Assembly: GCA_030648295.1 (NCBI GenBank)
Contig: JAUSID010000263.1
Location: 17,068-81,067, forward strand
Source of the DNA: Opitutaceae bacterium
Lineage (GTDB): Bacteria; Verrucomicrobiota; Verrucomicrobiia; Opitutales; Opitutaceae
DNA length: 64,000 nucleotides
Direction of reading: 5' to 3'
Shown here: piece after piece, positions 16,397-26,029 of the stretch
Layout of the letters: each line of letters starts with the position of its first letter
Numbering within the stretch: position 1 is the stretch's first letter
Translations under genes and position numbers: made by a program
Notes under the pieces: model-generated
Seen by the model: the letters and a program-made list of their open reading frames with translations, nothing else
What the model was told of the DNA's origin: nothing
The model's database searches: none

Positions 16397-18922
16397 ATGA
16401 AGCCACGATTCTGCAACGGTGCGGCCGCGCCGGGATGGGCGGCACTTCTCGCCCTGCTGCTGGCCACAACGGCGCAGGGTGCCGCGGTGGCCAAGCCGAC
16501 GCTGCTCCAGCAATTCCGCGCGGGCCCGATGGCGGGAATCGACGACTACATCTTCGCCGCCCGGAGGTTGAATGACACCGATGGCCACTGGTACGCGAAC
16601 ATCGGATACTACGCGCACGATCCGAACCGCAAGGCATGGCGGGAAGGCAGCAAGCTCTATCGCTGGAACATGACGACGGGCCAGCTCCGGGTACTGCTCG
16701 ACGATCCGCGAGGCGGAATTCGGGATCCGCAGGTCCACTACGACGGCCAGCGCATCCTGTTCAGCTACCGGCGCGGCGGCACCGAGCAGTACCATCTTTT
16801 CGAGATCAACGCCGACGGCAGCGGGCTGCGCCAGCTGACCGATGGTGACTACGACGATTTCGAACCGACCTACCTGCCCGACGGCGGGATCGCGTTCGTC
16901 TCCACCCGCTGCAAGCGGTGGGTCAATTGCTGGCTGACGCAGGTCGCCGTGTTGTACCGTTGCGATCAAAACGGCCGCAACCTCCGGCCGCTCTCGAGCA
17001 ACAACGAGCAGGACAACACGCCGTGGCCGATGCTGGACGGCCGGCTGCTGTATACGCGTTGGGAGTACGTCGATCGCAGCCAGGTGGACTATCACCATCT
17101 CTGGGCCGCAAACCCGGATGGCACGGCCCAGATCAACTGGTATGGCAACCTGCATCCGAAAATCGTGATGATCGACGCGAAGCCGATCCCGGGCACCGAC
17201 AAGATCGTCGCGAGCTTCTCGCCCGGACACGGCCAACGCGAACACGCGGGCCAGATCACCATCGTCGATCCGAGCGCCGGTCCGGATAACAAGGCGTTCG
17301 CCCGTCCGGTGAGCAAGGGCAACAAATTCCGCGACCCGTGGGCGTTTTCCGAGAACTGTTTCATGGTGGCGGCGGATGCGAGCGTCCTGGTGATGGACGC
17401 GACCGGCGCGCAACAGGAGATTTTCAAGCTGCCACCGGAGGACGTGGCTGCCGGCATGCATCTGCACGAGCCGCGGCCGCTCATGGCCCGCGCGCGGGAA
17501 CGCGTGATTCCCGATCGGATCAAGCCAACGCAGGCCACCGGCCGGCTCGTGCTCGCCGATGTTTACGACGGCCGGAACATGGCGGGCGTTCGGCGCGGCG
17601 AGATCAAGAAACTGCTCGTGCTCGAATCACTGCCGATGCCGATTCACTACACCGGCGGCATGGACCCCATCAGCTACGGCGGGACGTTCACGCTCGAGCG
17701 AATCGTCGGCACGGTGCCGGTGGAGCCCGATGGCTCGGCGCACATCGAACTGCCCGCGCTGCGCAGCTTCATCCTCGTGGCCCTCGACGAAAACGATCTC
17801 GCGGTGAAACGGATGCAGAGCTTTCTCACCGTGCAGCCGGGCGAAACGACGAGCTGCCTGGGCTGCCACGAGCAGCGCACCAAGAGCCCGCCCCTCGCCA
17901 ATACCCGGCTGCTCGCCACGCGTCGCGCTGCCAGCCCGGTCGAACGGATCGAAGGCGTGCCGGAAATCATGGACTTTCCGCGCGACATCCAGCCGATCCT
18001 CGATCGATTGTGCGTGGACTGCCACGGCTATGAAAAAACTCCCGCGGGCGGGCCGCGGGCCGGGCAGTTGCTGCTGACGGCGGATCGGGGGCCCATGTTC
18101 AGCCACAGTTACTACATGATGACGATCGCCCGTCTGTTCTCCGACGGGCGCAACCAGCCGAAGAGCAACTACGCGCCGCGAACGCTTGGCTCATCCGCCA
18201 GCCGGATCCTGAAGCTCGTCGACGGGTCGCATTACGGCGTCAAGGCGACTCCCGCCCAAACCCGGATCCTGCGGCTGTGGATCGAATCCGGCGCGGCGTA
18301 TCCAGGAACCTATGCCGCGCTCGGCACCGGGATGATCGGCGGCTATGCCGAAAACAAACAGGTCGAGACGGATGTGGATTGGCCCACGACGAAGGCGGCG
18401 GGCGAAGTCATGACGCAGCGCTGTACGGGATGTCACGACAAGGCCCCGCGGCTGCTTCCGCGCAGCCTGTCCGACGAGCGCGGGCTTTCGTTCTGGCGGC
18501 CGGATCCCGACGATCCCCGGCTCAACACGAGCCGGCACATCGTGTTCAACCTGTCGCGCCCGGAGAAATCGCTCCTGCTGCTCGCGCCCCTCGCCGCCTC
18601 GGCGGGCGGCTGGGAGTTGTGCCGGGAGTCCAAAGCCGGCGCGCCCGTCCAGGTGTTCACCAGCACGGACGATCCGGATTACCGGACGCTCCACGCGTTT
18701 CTCGCCGCCGGAAAAGAACGACTGGAAAAAATCAAGCGTTTCGACATGCCGGGATTCCGCCCCCGGCCCGACTGGGTCCGGGAAATGAAACGTTATGGCA
18801 TCCTGCCCGTGGATGCGGATCCCGCAGCACCGCTCGATCCGTACGCGGTCGAGCGAAGTTATTGGGAGTCACTTTGGTATCAGCCCATGCCCGAGGTCCT
18901 GGCGAAGAGCGGGCAAGAGTAG
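16397..18922 (+). CDS. HzsA-related multihaem protein
   Basis: An 841-residue exported protein (signal GWAALLALLLATTAQGAA) with TolB/PD40-like propeller repeats in the first half (about 100-400) and a cytochrome-like second half. Three CxxCH haem sites are visible: C487-C490-H491, C539-C542-H543 and C676-C679-H680. The architecture matches proteins annotated as related to the hydrazine synthase alpha subunit, which are common in Planctomycetota and Verrucomicrobiota that do not perform anammox. Hydrazine synthesis is therefore not implied. It follows the propeller-cytochrome gene with a strong AGGAGG. A second, divergent homologue is encoded on the opposite strand at 19095-22619, and the two are convergent. 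Confidence 0.85.
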   Translation: MKPRFCNGAAAPGWAALLALLLATTAQGAAVAKPTLLQQFRAGPMAGIDDYIFAARRLNDTDGHWYANIGYYAHDPNRKAWREGSKLYRWNMTTGQLRVLLDDPRGGIRDPQVHYDGQRILFSYRRGGTEQYHLFEINADGSGLRQLTDGDYDDFEPTYLPDGGIAFVSTRCKRWVNCWLTQVAVLYRCDQNGRNLRPLSSNNEQDNTPWPMLDGRLLYTRWEYVDRSQVDYHHLWAANPDGTAQINWYGNLHPKIVMIDAKPIPGTDKIVASFSPGHGQREHAGQITIVDPSAGPDNKAFARPVSKGNKFRDPWAFSENCFMVAADASVLVMDATGAQQEIFKLPPEDVAAGMHLHEPRPLMARARERVIPDRIKPTQATGRLVLADVYDGRNMAGVRRGEIKKLLVLESLPMPIHYTGGMDPISYGGTFTLERIVGTVPVEPDGSAHIELPALRSFILVALDENDLAVKRMQSFLTVQPGETTSCLGCHEQRTKSPPLANTRLLATRRAASPVERIEGVPEIMDFPRDIQPILDRLCVDCHGYEKTPAGGPRAGQLLLTADRGPMFSHSYYMMTIARLFSDGRNQPKSNYAPRTLGSSASRILKLVDGSHYGVKATPAQTRILRLWIESGAAYPGTYAALGTGMIGGYAENKQVETDVDWPTTKAAGEVMTQRCTGCHDKAPRLLPRSLSDERGLSFWRPDPDDPRLNTSRHIVFNLSRPEKSLLLLAPLAASAGGWELCRESKAGAPVQVFTSTDDPDYRTLHAFLAAGKERLEKIKRFDMPGFRPRPDWVREMKRYGILPVDADPAAPLDPYAVERSYWESLWYQPMPEVLAKSGQE

Positions 18923-18944
18923 GTTTTCGCTGCTGCGAAAACCT
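18921..18944 (+). terminator. Hairpin overlapping the stop codon
   Basis: Stem AGGTTTTCG / CGAAAACCT (9 bp, perfect) with loop CTGCTG, beginning inside the stop codon. There is no T tract. An identical hairpin with an 11-bp stem stands at 30068-30095, just after another gene end, so this may be a mobile repeat that serves as a transcript end. Confidence 0.55.
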
Positions 18945-18990
18945 GGGATACAAGGCGAGTGGCTGGAGTACGCTGCGGCTCGTCGGGCGG

Positions 18991-19088
18991 GATGCGGGAT
19001 GCGGGATTCGAAATCCCGGTATCCGGTATCCGGTTTCCGGTTTCCGGCATCCGGTTTCCGAAATCCGCAATCCGCGATCCGCGATCCG
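18991..19088. repeat. 14-unit heptamer array between convergent genes
   Basis: Fourteen in-phase 7-bp units: GATGCGG twice, GATTCGA, AATCCCG, GTATCCG twice, GTTTCCG twice, GCATCCG, GTTTCCG, AAATCCG, CAATCCG, CGATCCG twice. Units three and four form a hairpin (CGGGATT-CGA-AATCCCG). It ends 6 bp before the stop of the minus-strand gene and fills most of the 172-bp gap. Confidence 0.85.
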
Positions 19089-19094
19089 AAATTG

Positions 19095-22000
19095 CTACCG
19101 CCGTCCCGCCACCCGGGTCGGCCCTGCGGGCTCGACCTCGGCCACGACGCGAAAGCCGACATTGTACACCCGCTGCCATTCCGGGTAATCGAGCCGCACG
19201 CCCGAGCCGGCGCGCCTTGGCCGGTCGTACCACGAGCCGCCACGCACCACCCTGCGGCTGGGCACCGTGACCTCGTTTCGTCCGTCGTTGTCGACGTAGG
19301 GATATTGGCGATACCCCGAACGCGTCCACTCCGCGGCATTGCCGTGCAGATCGTGCAGTCCCCAGGGATTCGGGAGGAAGCGTCCGACGGTGGTGGTCAC
19401 CAGCGCCTGGTCGAACGAGCGGTTGTCACGCAACACCCAGTCCGGATGGTCGCGGTACAGCATGCCGGGACGGCGTCGCGCCATCTCCTCCAGACTGCGA
19501 TCCGCCAGGTTGCCAAAACCGTTGAAGATGACGTTCTCGCCCCCATACCAAAGCGGCGTCGCGGCGCCGGCCCGGCACGCATGCTCCCACTGCGCCTCGG
19601 ACGGCAGCGAAAATACCATCCCGGTCTGCTTTGAAAGCCAGGCGCAGAACGCCATCGCGTCGCGCCACGACACGCGCACGACCGGCTGATCGTCCGCATT
19701 TACCGGATACCCGCGGGACTCGACGGCGGTGCCGAGCTGGCTGATGTAGCCACTGTCGTGCCGCGGATCGAACAGCCGGTACTCGCGATTACGCACCTCG
19801 AATCGTCCCATCCAGAACGGACGGGGAATCGAAACGCGGTGCAACGGCCGCTCGTCGTTGGCGCCCTGGGCATTGCCCATGACAAATTCGCCCGCGGGCA
19901 CGAGCACGAGCGTGAGGGCGACGCCCGCCGCCAGCTCGATGGTGCGTTCCGGCGGCAGGGCATGGAGCGCGGCCGCCGCAACCTGCCGCTCGCGCGCCTC
20001 GTGCGCGTCAAAGGGGAAGCCCGCGACCTTCACCGGCGGCACGGTCGTGCCCGCCGTCTTCACGCCGGCACCGACCTGCGCCGCCGGCCGGTTGTAGCCC
20101 GCCAGTTGCGGAATCGCTTCGTAGTCCTCCTCGATTCCGCCGTAGAGCTTGAGATATTCGAGCCGCCGCTCGCGGCCGCCGAACGGAATCGGGTACACTT
20201 CGTGCCAGGTTCCATGATACGGGACGTTGAGATCGATCCAGGTGATCAACCGATCCCACGCCTCCGGATCGAGCTGCACGTCGTGGTGCCCCTTGCGCAG
20301 CATCTGCACCAGTCCGCTCGTGTCGGCGTGAAACTCGCCCGGCGTGAGCAGCAACGCGTCGCTCTCGGTTCCGCCGCGCCGGACGTGCGGATGCAGTGCT
20401 TCGTAGGCCGGCGAAAACTTGATCCGCTGCTGATGCCGCTCGGACAGCGGGCTGGTTTCAACCCCCACGTCGTCGATCGTGACATTCGACGCGAGCTGGC
20501 CGTTGGTGATCACCTGGGGAATCGGCGCGATCGTGCCCTCGTATTTCGGGAAGAATTTTCGCGCGCGCAGATCAACCAGGGTGCGGCCGTCGCGCTGCGG
20601 CTTGCCGTCATGGCAACGCACGCAATGCACTTCGAGCACCGGCTGGACCTCGCGCTCAAAGCTGAAGCCACGCGGCGGCCCGAACCACGGTTCAATTTCG
20701 GCCGGCGGCCGGCTGAGCGCGAGCGTTCGCTGATTGGCGGAGGTTCGCGCATGGCCTTCGTGGCAGCCGGTGCACGACTTGACCTCGCCGCGCATGCCGG
20801 TGAACCAGCTCCGCATCAGCTGCACGGCCTTTCCCTCGGCATCGAGCGGCTGCACGCTGATCGGCGTGTTCGCCGGCACGCGGAAATACGCCGAGCCGTC
20901 CGGCTGCACCGGCACCGTGCCGAGGATGCGCTGCACGTCCCACGGTCCGTCGATTCCGATGTTCAACCAGCCCGCGTTGCCGAAGTACCCGTAGTGCGGC
21001 GAAATCACCCGCAGCCTGCTGATCGTCCCGCGTGGCACGTCCTTGAGCCCGGGGCCTTCGTAGACGTCCACCATGTAGACGAGCGCATCGTTGCGTTTCG
21101 GGTCGACGCGATCGGGGATCACCGGCGCAGGCGCCGTCTTTCGCCACGGCACGGGTTCGAGCAGCGCGTGCCCGGGGCTCTCGCAAAGCAGGAGCAGATT
21201 GTCGAACACGTCCGCAAGATAGATGCCCCACTCGGCGCGGCGGCCCGGCTTGCACGCGACGAGGAAATATTTTTCCGAGAGCGGCCAGGGGTGCATGAAC
21301 TTCGGCCAGCTCTCGTTCACCAGCGTGTCCTTGATCACCGGCAGCACCGGCCGCCCGCGCCCCGGGATCCGCTGCACCACGCCGGCGGTTTCCTGGCGGC
21401 CCTTCGCGGCGTCGAACAGCACGAGCTCGCCCATCCGGCGATCGCCGTGATGACCGGACACGATGCCAATGAACTGGCTCGCGTGCCCGGGAATCGCCCG
21501 CGCCCCGTAGATGGCGTTCGGCCAGTATGAATTGCTGCCATACAGCTCCTCCTGGCCGGTCCCGTCGGGGTTCATCTGGAAAACAAGCCGCGTGAAAAAA
21601 TGGGGCGTGCCGGCGTATTCCCAGCGCGTGAACATCACGCGGCCGTTGTTCATCACCGTCGGATACGAATTGTCGTCCTGATCGAAGGTGAGCTGGCGAA
21701 CGGTACCTGTCTTCGGATCCATGAGGTAGATTCCGCCCACGCGACGCGTGCCATTGTAACACGGCACCGACTGGCCGTTCGCGGTCGAGCAGAAGAGGAT
21801 GCTGCCATTCGGCAGATAGCACGGATCGAAATGATCGACGTCGTCATGCGCACTGCGGGTGACCTGGCGCAGCCCCATGCCGTCGCCGTTGAGTTCAAAG
21901 ACCTGCCAGCGGTTCGCGCCCGGCATGGTGAAGAGCAGTTTGTCGGCCTCGAAGTTCAGCTCGACGTCGGCGAGGTATTTTCCGCCCGGCGGCTTGAACA

Positions 22001-22619
22001 GCGTCGTCAGCCTGCCCGTCGGGGCCACCGGGGAGAGGATGCTGATTTCACAGTCGTAGCCGTGCTGCGGGATGCTCGAGTAGCACGCGTCGTTGCGCGG
22101 CAGCCGCAGCTTCTCGGCGTCGTGTTTCACCAGCAGCAACCGATCGAACTTCAGCAGCGGGTTGCCGAGCAGCGCCTCCTCACGCAACGCGCGAAGCTCG
22201 GACGCGAGCGCGATGACCTGCCGCGCCAACGCCGGATCCGTGGCATCGAACGCCGTCATGAGCGGCCGCGCGCGGGCTTCAAGCGCATCGAGCCGGCGCG
22301 CGTGGACAGGGCCGTTGATGTATTCAGGCGGAAATGACGTGGAGAGATCCGCGACCGCCAGCCGCAGCGATTGAAAATTGAATCCGCGAAGAGTTCGGAC
22401 GGCTTCATCCAGCGCCGAGCGCGGCTCCGTCGCGCTGGCCGCCCGCATGCCGGCCGGGCGGGCCGGCGACGCCGCCGGCACCGCGGTGGCGAATGCCAGC
22501 GCCATCCCGATGACCACCATGCGGCGCGCGAAAGCCTGGCCGGCGGCAGGCAGGAGATGCGACCGAGGCGCGGTCGAGGATCGGCGGGCGCGGAAAATGG
22601 GTGGCACGGTGCAGGCCAC
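19095..22619 (-). CDS. HzsA-related protein fused to a formylglycine-enzyme-like domain
   Basis: A 1174-residue exported protein. After a signal region (about 33-50) comes a PD40-type propeller (about 200-600) with two CxxCH haem sites (C616-C619-H620 and C666-C669-H670). From about residue 895 to 1165 it has a complete SUMF1/EgtB/PvdO-type domain: VPAGEFVMGN, WEHACRAGAATP, GLHDLHGNAAEWT and RVVRGGSWYDRP. The two catalytic cysteines of true formylglycine-generating enzymes are missing (the region reads GVRLDYPEW), so the domain is unlikely to activate sulfatases that way. It is a paralogue of the gene at 16397, which lacks the C-terminal domain. Substrate unknown. Confidence 0.85.
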   Translation of the reverse strand: MACTVPPIFRARRSSTAPRSHLLPAAGQAFARRMVVIGMALAFATAVPAASPARPAGMRAASATEPRSALDEAVRTLRGFNFQSLRLAVADLSTSFPPEYINGPVHARRLDALEARARPLMTAFDATDPALARQVIALASELRALREEALLGNPLLKFDRLLLVKHDAEKLRLPRNDACYSSIPQHGYDCEISILSPVAPTGRLTTLFKPPGGKYLADVELNFEADKLLFTMPGANRWQVFELNGDGMGLRQVTRSAHDDVDHFDPCYLPNGSILFCSTANGQSVPCYNGTRRVGGIYLMDPKTGTVRQLTFDQDDNSYPTVMNNGRVMFTRWEYAGTPHFFTRLVFQMNPDGTGQEELYGSNSYWPNAIYGARAIPGHASQFIGIVSGHHGDRRMGELVLFDAAKGRQETAGVVQRIPGRGRPVLPVIKDTLVNESWPKFMHPWPLSEKYFLVACKPGRRAEWGIYLADVFDNLLLLCESPGHALLEPVPWRKTAPAPVIPDRVDPKRNDALVYMVDVYEGPGLKDVPRGTISRLRVISPHYGYFGNAGWLNIGIDGPWDVQRILGTVPVQPDGSAYFRVPANTPISVQPLDAEGKAVQLMRSWFTGMRGEVKSCTGCHEGHARTSANQRTLALSRPPAEIEPWFGPPRGFSFEREVQPVLEVHCVRCHDGKPQRDGRTLVDLRARKFFPKYEGTIAPIPQVITNGQLASNVTIDDVGVETSPLSERHQQRIKFSPAYEALHPHVRRGGTESDALLLTPGEFHADTSGLVQMLRKGHHDVQLDPEAWDRLITWIDLNVPYHGTWHEVYPIPFGGRERRLEYLKLYGGIEEDYEAIPQLAGYNRPAAQVGAGVKTAGTTVPPVKVAGFPFDAHEARERQVAAAALHALPPERTIELAAGVALTLVLVPAGEFVMGNAQGANDERPLHRVSIPRPFWMGRFEVRNREYRLFDPRHDSGYISQLGTAVESRGYPVNADDQPVVRVSWRDAMAFCAWLSKQTGMVFSLPSEAQWEHACRAGAATPLWYGGENVIFNGFGNLADRSLEEMARRRPGMLYRDHPDWVLRDNRSFDQALVTTTVGRFLPNPWGLHDLHGNAAEWTRSGYRQYPYVDNDGRNEVTVPSRRVVRGGSWYDRPRRAGSGVRLDYPEWQRVYNVGFRVVAEVEPAGPTRVAGRR

Positions 22620-22689
22620 AGCTGGCAGCGCGAAGGAGGGGACGCGCCGAGTGGCCGTGACGCCAGTAGCCTACCCGCAGGCCTACGCC

Positions 22690-22731
22690 CCGCCTTCGCA
22701 CATCTTGTCGTTTGATGCGCTCCGTTTGGCA
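22690..22731. repeat. Second copy of the 40-bp dispersed repeat
   Basis: Related to 14236-14275 and again directly upstream of a minus-strand gene. The remainder of 22620-23030 shows a degenerate TTAACCGCGGTCGAACGCGG segment (22751-22775), akin to the decamer inverted-repeat family, and no gene. Confidence 0.5.
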
Positions 22732-23030
22732 TCGATCACGCCCATACGGTCTTAACCGCGGTCGAACGCGGTTGGACGCGAATGATGACAAACCATCAAC
22801 GAGAACGCGGACGAATGTCCGAGGGGTGAGCCGGAATCGCGGCCATGGTCCCAACGACGGCCGCCAGTTCTGTCCTGCGCCCGGAATGATGGCTCGATCT
22901 CGAAACTCGACTTCGATGGCGACGCGGGATTCGTTCTCCCCGAAGCCAATCGAGCTGTGCCCGCGGCCTGACGGGCTCTCACCCAAACCTACCCCCACGT
23001 CGCCCCACTGGAGCGGGCGGCGAAGCCACC

Positions 23031-25964
23031 ATGAAACGAACCCAACCGTTTTTCCTGTACTGCGTCGGTCTCGTCCTGGTTGCATCCACTTCCATGATAC
23101 TCGCGGCCGAGTCCACGGCCGCTGCCGCGACCAACGGCACCATCGCAGGCCGCGTGCGCAATGTCGCGACCGGCGCCTATCTCGAAGGCGCATCGGTGCT
23201 CCTCGAACCGGGACATCAAGCGACCCTCACCGCACGCGATGGCAACTTCGATTTTTCCCCGCTGCCGCCGGGCGAATACCGGGTTTCGATTTCGTACACC
23301 GGACTCGATCCGCAAACCGTGTCGTTGACCGTGGGTCCGGGTCAGTCCGTGACGCGTGAATTCGAACTCACCTCGCAGGTCTACGCCATGGAGGCGTTCA
23401 CCGTCGCGGGCGAACGCGAGGGCAATGCCCTTGCGATCACGCAGCAGCGCAACGCGCCCAACGTCAAGAACGTCATCTCCGCCGATGCCTTCGGCAACAT
23501 CGCCGACCAGAACCTGGGCAACCTGCTGATGCGGCTGCCGGGCGTCGCGGAGGAAATCCTCGAGGGCGAGGTCGCCTCGGTCGCGGTGCGCGGCATTTCG
23601 GCCGACATGAATGCGGTGACGGTCGACGGCACCCGCGGCGCCAGCGGCAACACCGGCGCCCTCAGCCGCGGTTTCGCCATCGACCGCATACCGGCTGACT
23701 TCGTCGAGCGGATCGAGGTGACGAAGGCGCTCACCCCGGACATGGACGGCGATTCCATTGGCGGCGCGGTCAATCTCCGGACGAAATCACCGCTCGATCG
23801 CAAGGGCCGGTTCATTTCCTACATGGGCGGCACGTCGTGGAACCTGGACCGCGACACCTTCGAGCCCATCGGCTCGTTCTTCTACTCGGACACGTTCGGG
23901 CCCGAGCAAAAGGTGGGGGCCCTTTTCACGTCGAGCTACAACAAGACGCACAAGCCGCGCGACTCGGTCTACCAGAACTGGCAGCAGACCGCGGTCACGG
24001 ACGTGCCGGCGTATTTCTTCATGAGCAACCTCGGCGAGGACCGGCTCCAGCACGAGCGGATCGGGATCGGCGCGCGGGTGGATTACAAGCTCAGTTCGAC
24101 CCATCGCGTGTTCCTGAACACGATGTATTCGGATTACAAAGACCGGCTCGATCGCCGGCACATCACGATGACGCCGACGGCCGCGCAGATCCGGCCGGGC
24201 TGGACATCAACGGTCACGGAGACGACGAACCATCCGATCAACTTCACGCAACTCCACCGCGCCCGTGGCGCGGACACGATCAACGTCGTGTTCGGCGGCG
24301 AGAAGCGACTGCCCCGCGCATTCCTCGATTACGGCACGAATTTTTCCACCTCCAGCGGCGATGAACAGCGAATCCTGCCGACCGTGCAGGTGGCGGGCGT
24401 CGGCTTCCGGTTTGACCGCGCCAATCCGCTCTACCCGAAGATGACGCAAATCAGCGGGCCGGACATCAACGATCGCACGGAACACCGGATCACGCAGGTG
24501 AATTTCCAGGACTATCACGACAAGGACGTCATCCGTGGTGCGCACGTGAATTGGAAGCAGCGGCTGCCCACCACTCTGACCGTGAGTCTCAAGACGGGAC
24601 TGAGGTGGCGGGGCCAGCAGCGAGATCGCCTCCAGGAACGGCCCGCGTACGCGTACGTGGGTCCCGATGGCGTGAATGGGCGCAACCCGGCCACTGGAAT
24701 CAACGACGACAACGTCGCGCAATTCGCCGACACGAATTATCGCTATGGCGCCGCGCGCGGACGTTACGTTCCCGTACCCGCGCTGGATCCCGGGTTGCTG
24801 GTCCAGCACCTGCGCACGCACCCGCAGGAATTCGTCGAGAACGTCGCGACCACCGCGCGCGATGCGCTCCAGTTCAACGGCCGGGTCACGGAGAATGTTT
24901 ACGCCGCCTATTTGATGGGCGACGTGCGGCTGGGACGGCTCGACGTCACGACGGGTGTGCGCGTCGAGGAAACGCGGCTCACCGGCCGCGGCGTCCGCCA
25001 GGAAATCACGCCGGCCGAGCGAGCGCGCCGCGCGGCCTGGGTCGGGCCGGTCACTTCGGACGAACTCCGGCGGCGGACGATTGCGGAATGGAGCAACATC
25101 CGCGAGGACGACGGGCAGTATCGCAGCGTGCTTCCGAGCGTGCACTTGAAGTACAACATGTCGCCGAACCTGCTCGCGCGCGCGAGTTACTCCACCGGGA
25201 TCGGCCGGCCGAATTTTTCCAACCTGCTTCGGACCACGACGGTCAATCACGACACCATGCGCGTGGTGGCAGCCAACCCCGATTTGCGGCCGCAGACCGC
25301 GGAAAATTTCGATCTGGCGCTCGAGTATTATTTCGAACCGTCGGGCTATTTTTCCGCCGGGGTGTTCCTGAAGGAGATCAAGGATTTCATCTATGGTGAC
25401 ACGGGTGCGGTCATTGACGCGGGGCCCGACAACGGGTTTGAGGGCGACTACGAGGGTTACAACCTGGTCCGTAACTTGAACGGCGGCTCCGGTCGCGTGC
25501 GTGGTTACGAGCTCGCGTACAACCAGCGGTTCACGCGACTACCGGGCCCGTGGAAGGGGTTGGGCGTGATGGCCAACTACACGAAGTTGACGAGTCGCGG
25601 CAACTACACCTCATCCGGCGGCGTGATGACGGGGGCGCAGCTGGCCGGGTTCATGCCCGAGACCTTCAACGCCGGGATTTCGTACACGCTGCGGGCCTGG
25701 GATCTCCAGCTGAAATACACGCACCGCTCCGAGAACCTGCGCGATTACAACGCGAACCCGCTGCTGCGGGTTTATTACTACTCGAAGAAGAACGTGGATT
25801 TTAACCTCAAGTACAAGTGGCACCCGCGGCTCACGGTGTTCGTGGATGTGATCAACATCTTCGACGATCCCATCGCCAACGCCTTCATCTACGTGAACAG
25901 CCGCACGCGGTATAACCAGGTGTTCACGCCGGCGATCAAGGCGGGGATCTCGGGGCGGTTCTAG
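23031..25964 (+). CDS. Large TonB-dependent receptor with carboxypeptidase-like domain
   Basis: A 977-residue outer-membrane receptor. It has a signal peptide (to about 33), a carboxypeptidase regulatory-like beta-sandwich (about 36-118: GTIAGRVRNVATGAYLEGASV), a TonB-box-like segment (AMEAFTVAGERE, about 120-131), a plug domain (about 145-275, RLPGVAEE and VAVRGI) and a 22-strand-type barrel ending GISGRF with the terminal Phe. It is about 45 percent similar by eye to the receptor at 33119 and shares its layout, including NVKNVISADAFGN against NVKNIVATDSFGN. It heads the block of sugar genes at 26.2-32 kb, so import of a carbohydrate is a fair guess. Confidence 0.92.
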   Translation: MKRTQPFFLYCVGLVLVASTSMILAAESTAAAATNGTIAGRVRNVATGAYLEGASVLLEPGHQATLTARDGNFDFSPLPPGEYRVSISYTGLDPQTVSLTVGPGQSVTREFELTSQVYAMEAFTVAGEREGNALAITQQRNAPNVKNVISADAFGNIADQNLGNLLMRLPGVAEEILEGEVASVAVRGISADMNAVTVDGTRGASGNTGALSRGFAIDRIPADFVERIEVTKALTPDMDGDSIGGAVNLRTKSPLDRKGRFISYMGGTSWNLDRDTFEPIGSFFYSDTFGPEQKVGALFTSSYNKTHKPRDSVYQNWQQTAVTDVPAYFFMSNLGEDRLQHERIGIGARVDYKLSSTHRVFLNTMYSDYKDRLDRRHITMTPTAAQIRPGWTSTVTETTNHPINFTQLHRARGADTINVVFGGEKRLPRAFLDYGTNFSTSSGDEQRILPTVQVAGVGFRFDRANPLYPKMTQISGPDINDRTEHRITQVNFQDYHDKDVIRGAHVNWKQRLPTTLTVSLKTGLRWRGQQRDRLQERPAYAYVGPDGVNGRNPATGINDDNVAQFADTNYRYGAARGRYVPVPALDPGLLVQHLRTHPQEFVENVATTARDALQFNGRVTENVYAAYLMGDVRLGRLDVTTGVRVEETRLTGRGVRQEITPAERARRAAWVGPVTSDELRRRTIAEWSNIREDDGQYRSVLPSVHLKYNMSPNLLARASYSTGIGRPNFSNLLRTTTVNHDTMRVVAANPDLRPQTAENFDLALEYYFEPSGYFSAGVFLKEIKDFIYGDTGAVIDAGPDNGFEGDYEGYNLVRNLNGGSGRVRGYELAYNQRFTRLPGPWKGLGVMANYTKLTSRGNYTSSGGVMTGAQLAGFMPETFNAGISYTLRAWDLQLKYTHRSENLRDYNANPLLRVYYYSKKNVDFNLKYKWHPRLTVFVDVINIFDDPIANAFIYVNSRTRYNQVFTPAIKAGISGRF

Positions 25965-26029
25965 CCGCGCGACTGTCGTCTCCGATACGAGGGCATCGCG
26001 GCCGCGCCCCGCGGGTGAGAACCCGACTC

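Noticed and set aside
14428..22619. Hydrazine synthase / anammox function
   Set aside because: Only distant architecture is shared; no beta/gamma subunit, no hydrazine dehydrogenase, and the family is widespread in non-anammox bacteria.
19095..22619. True formylglycine-generating enzyme that could activate the sulfatase at 58.7 kb
   Set aside because: The catalytic cysteines are absent and the domain is part of a haem protein far from the sulfatase.
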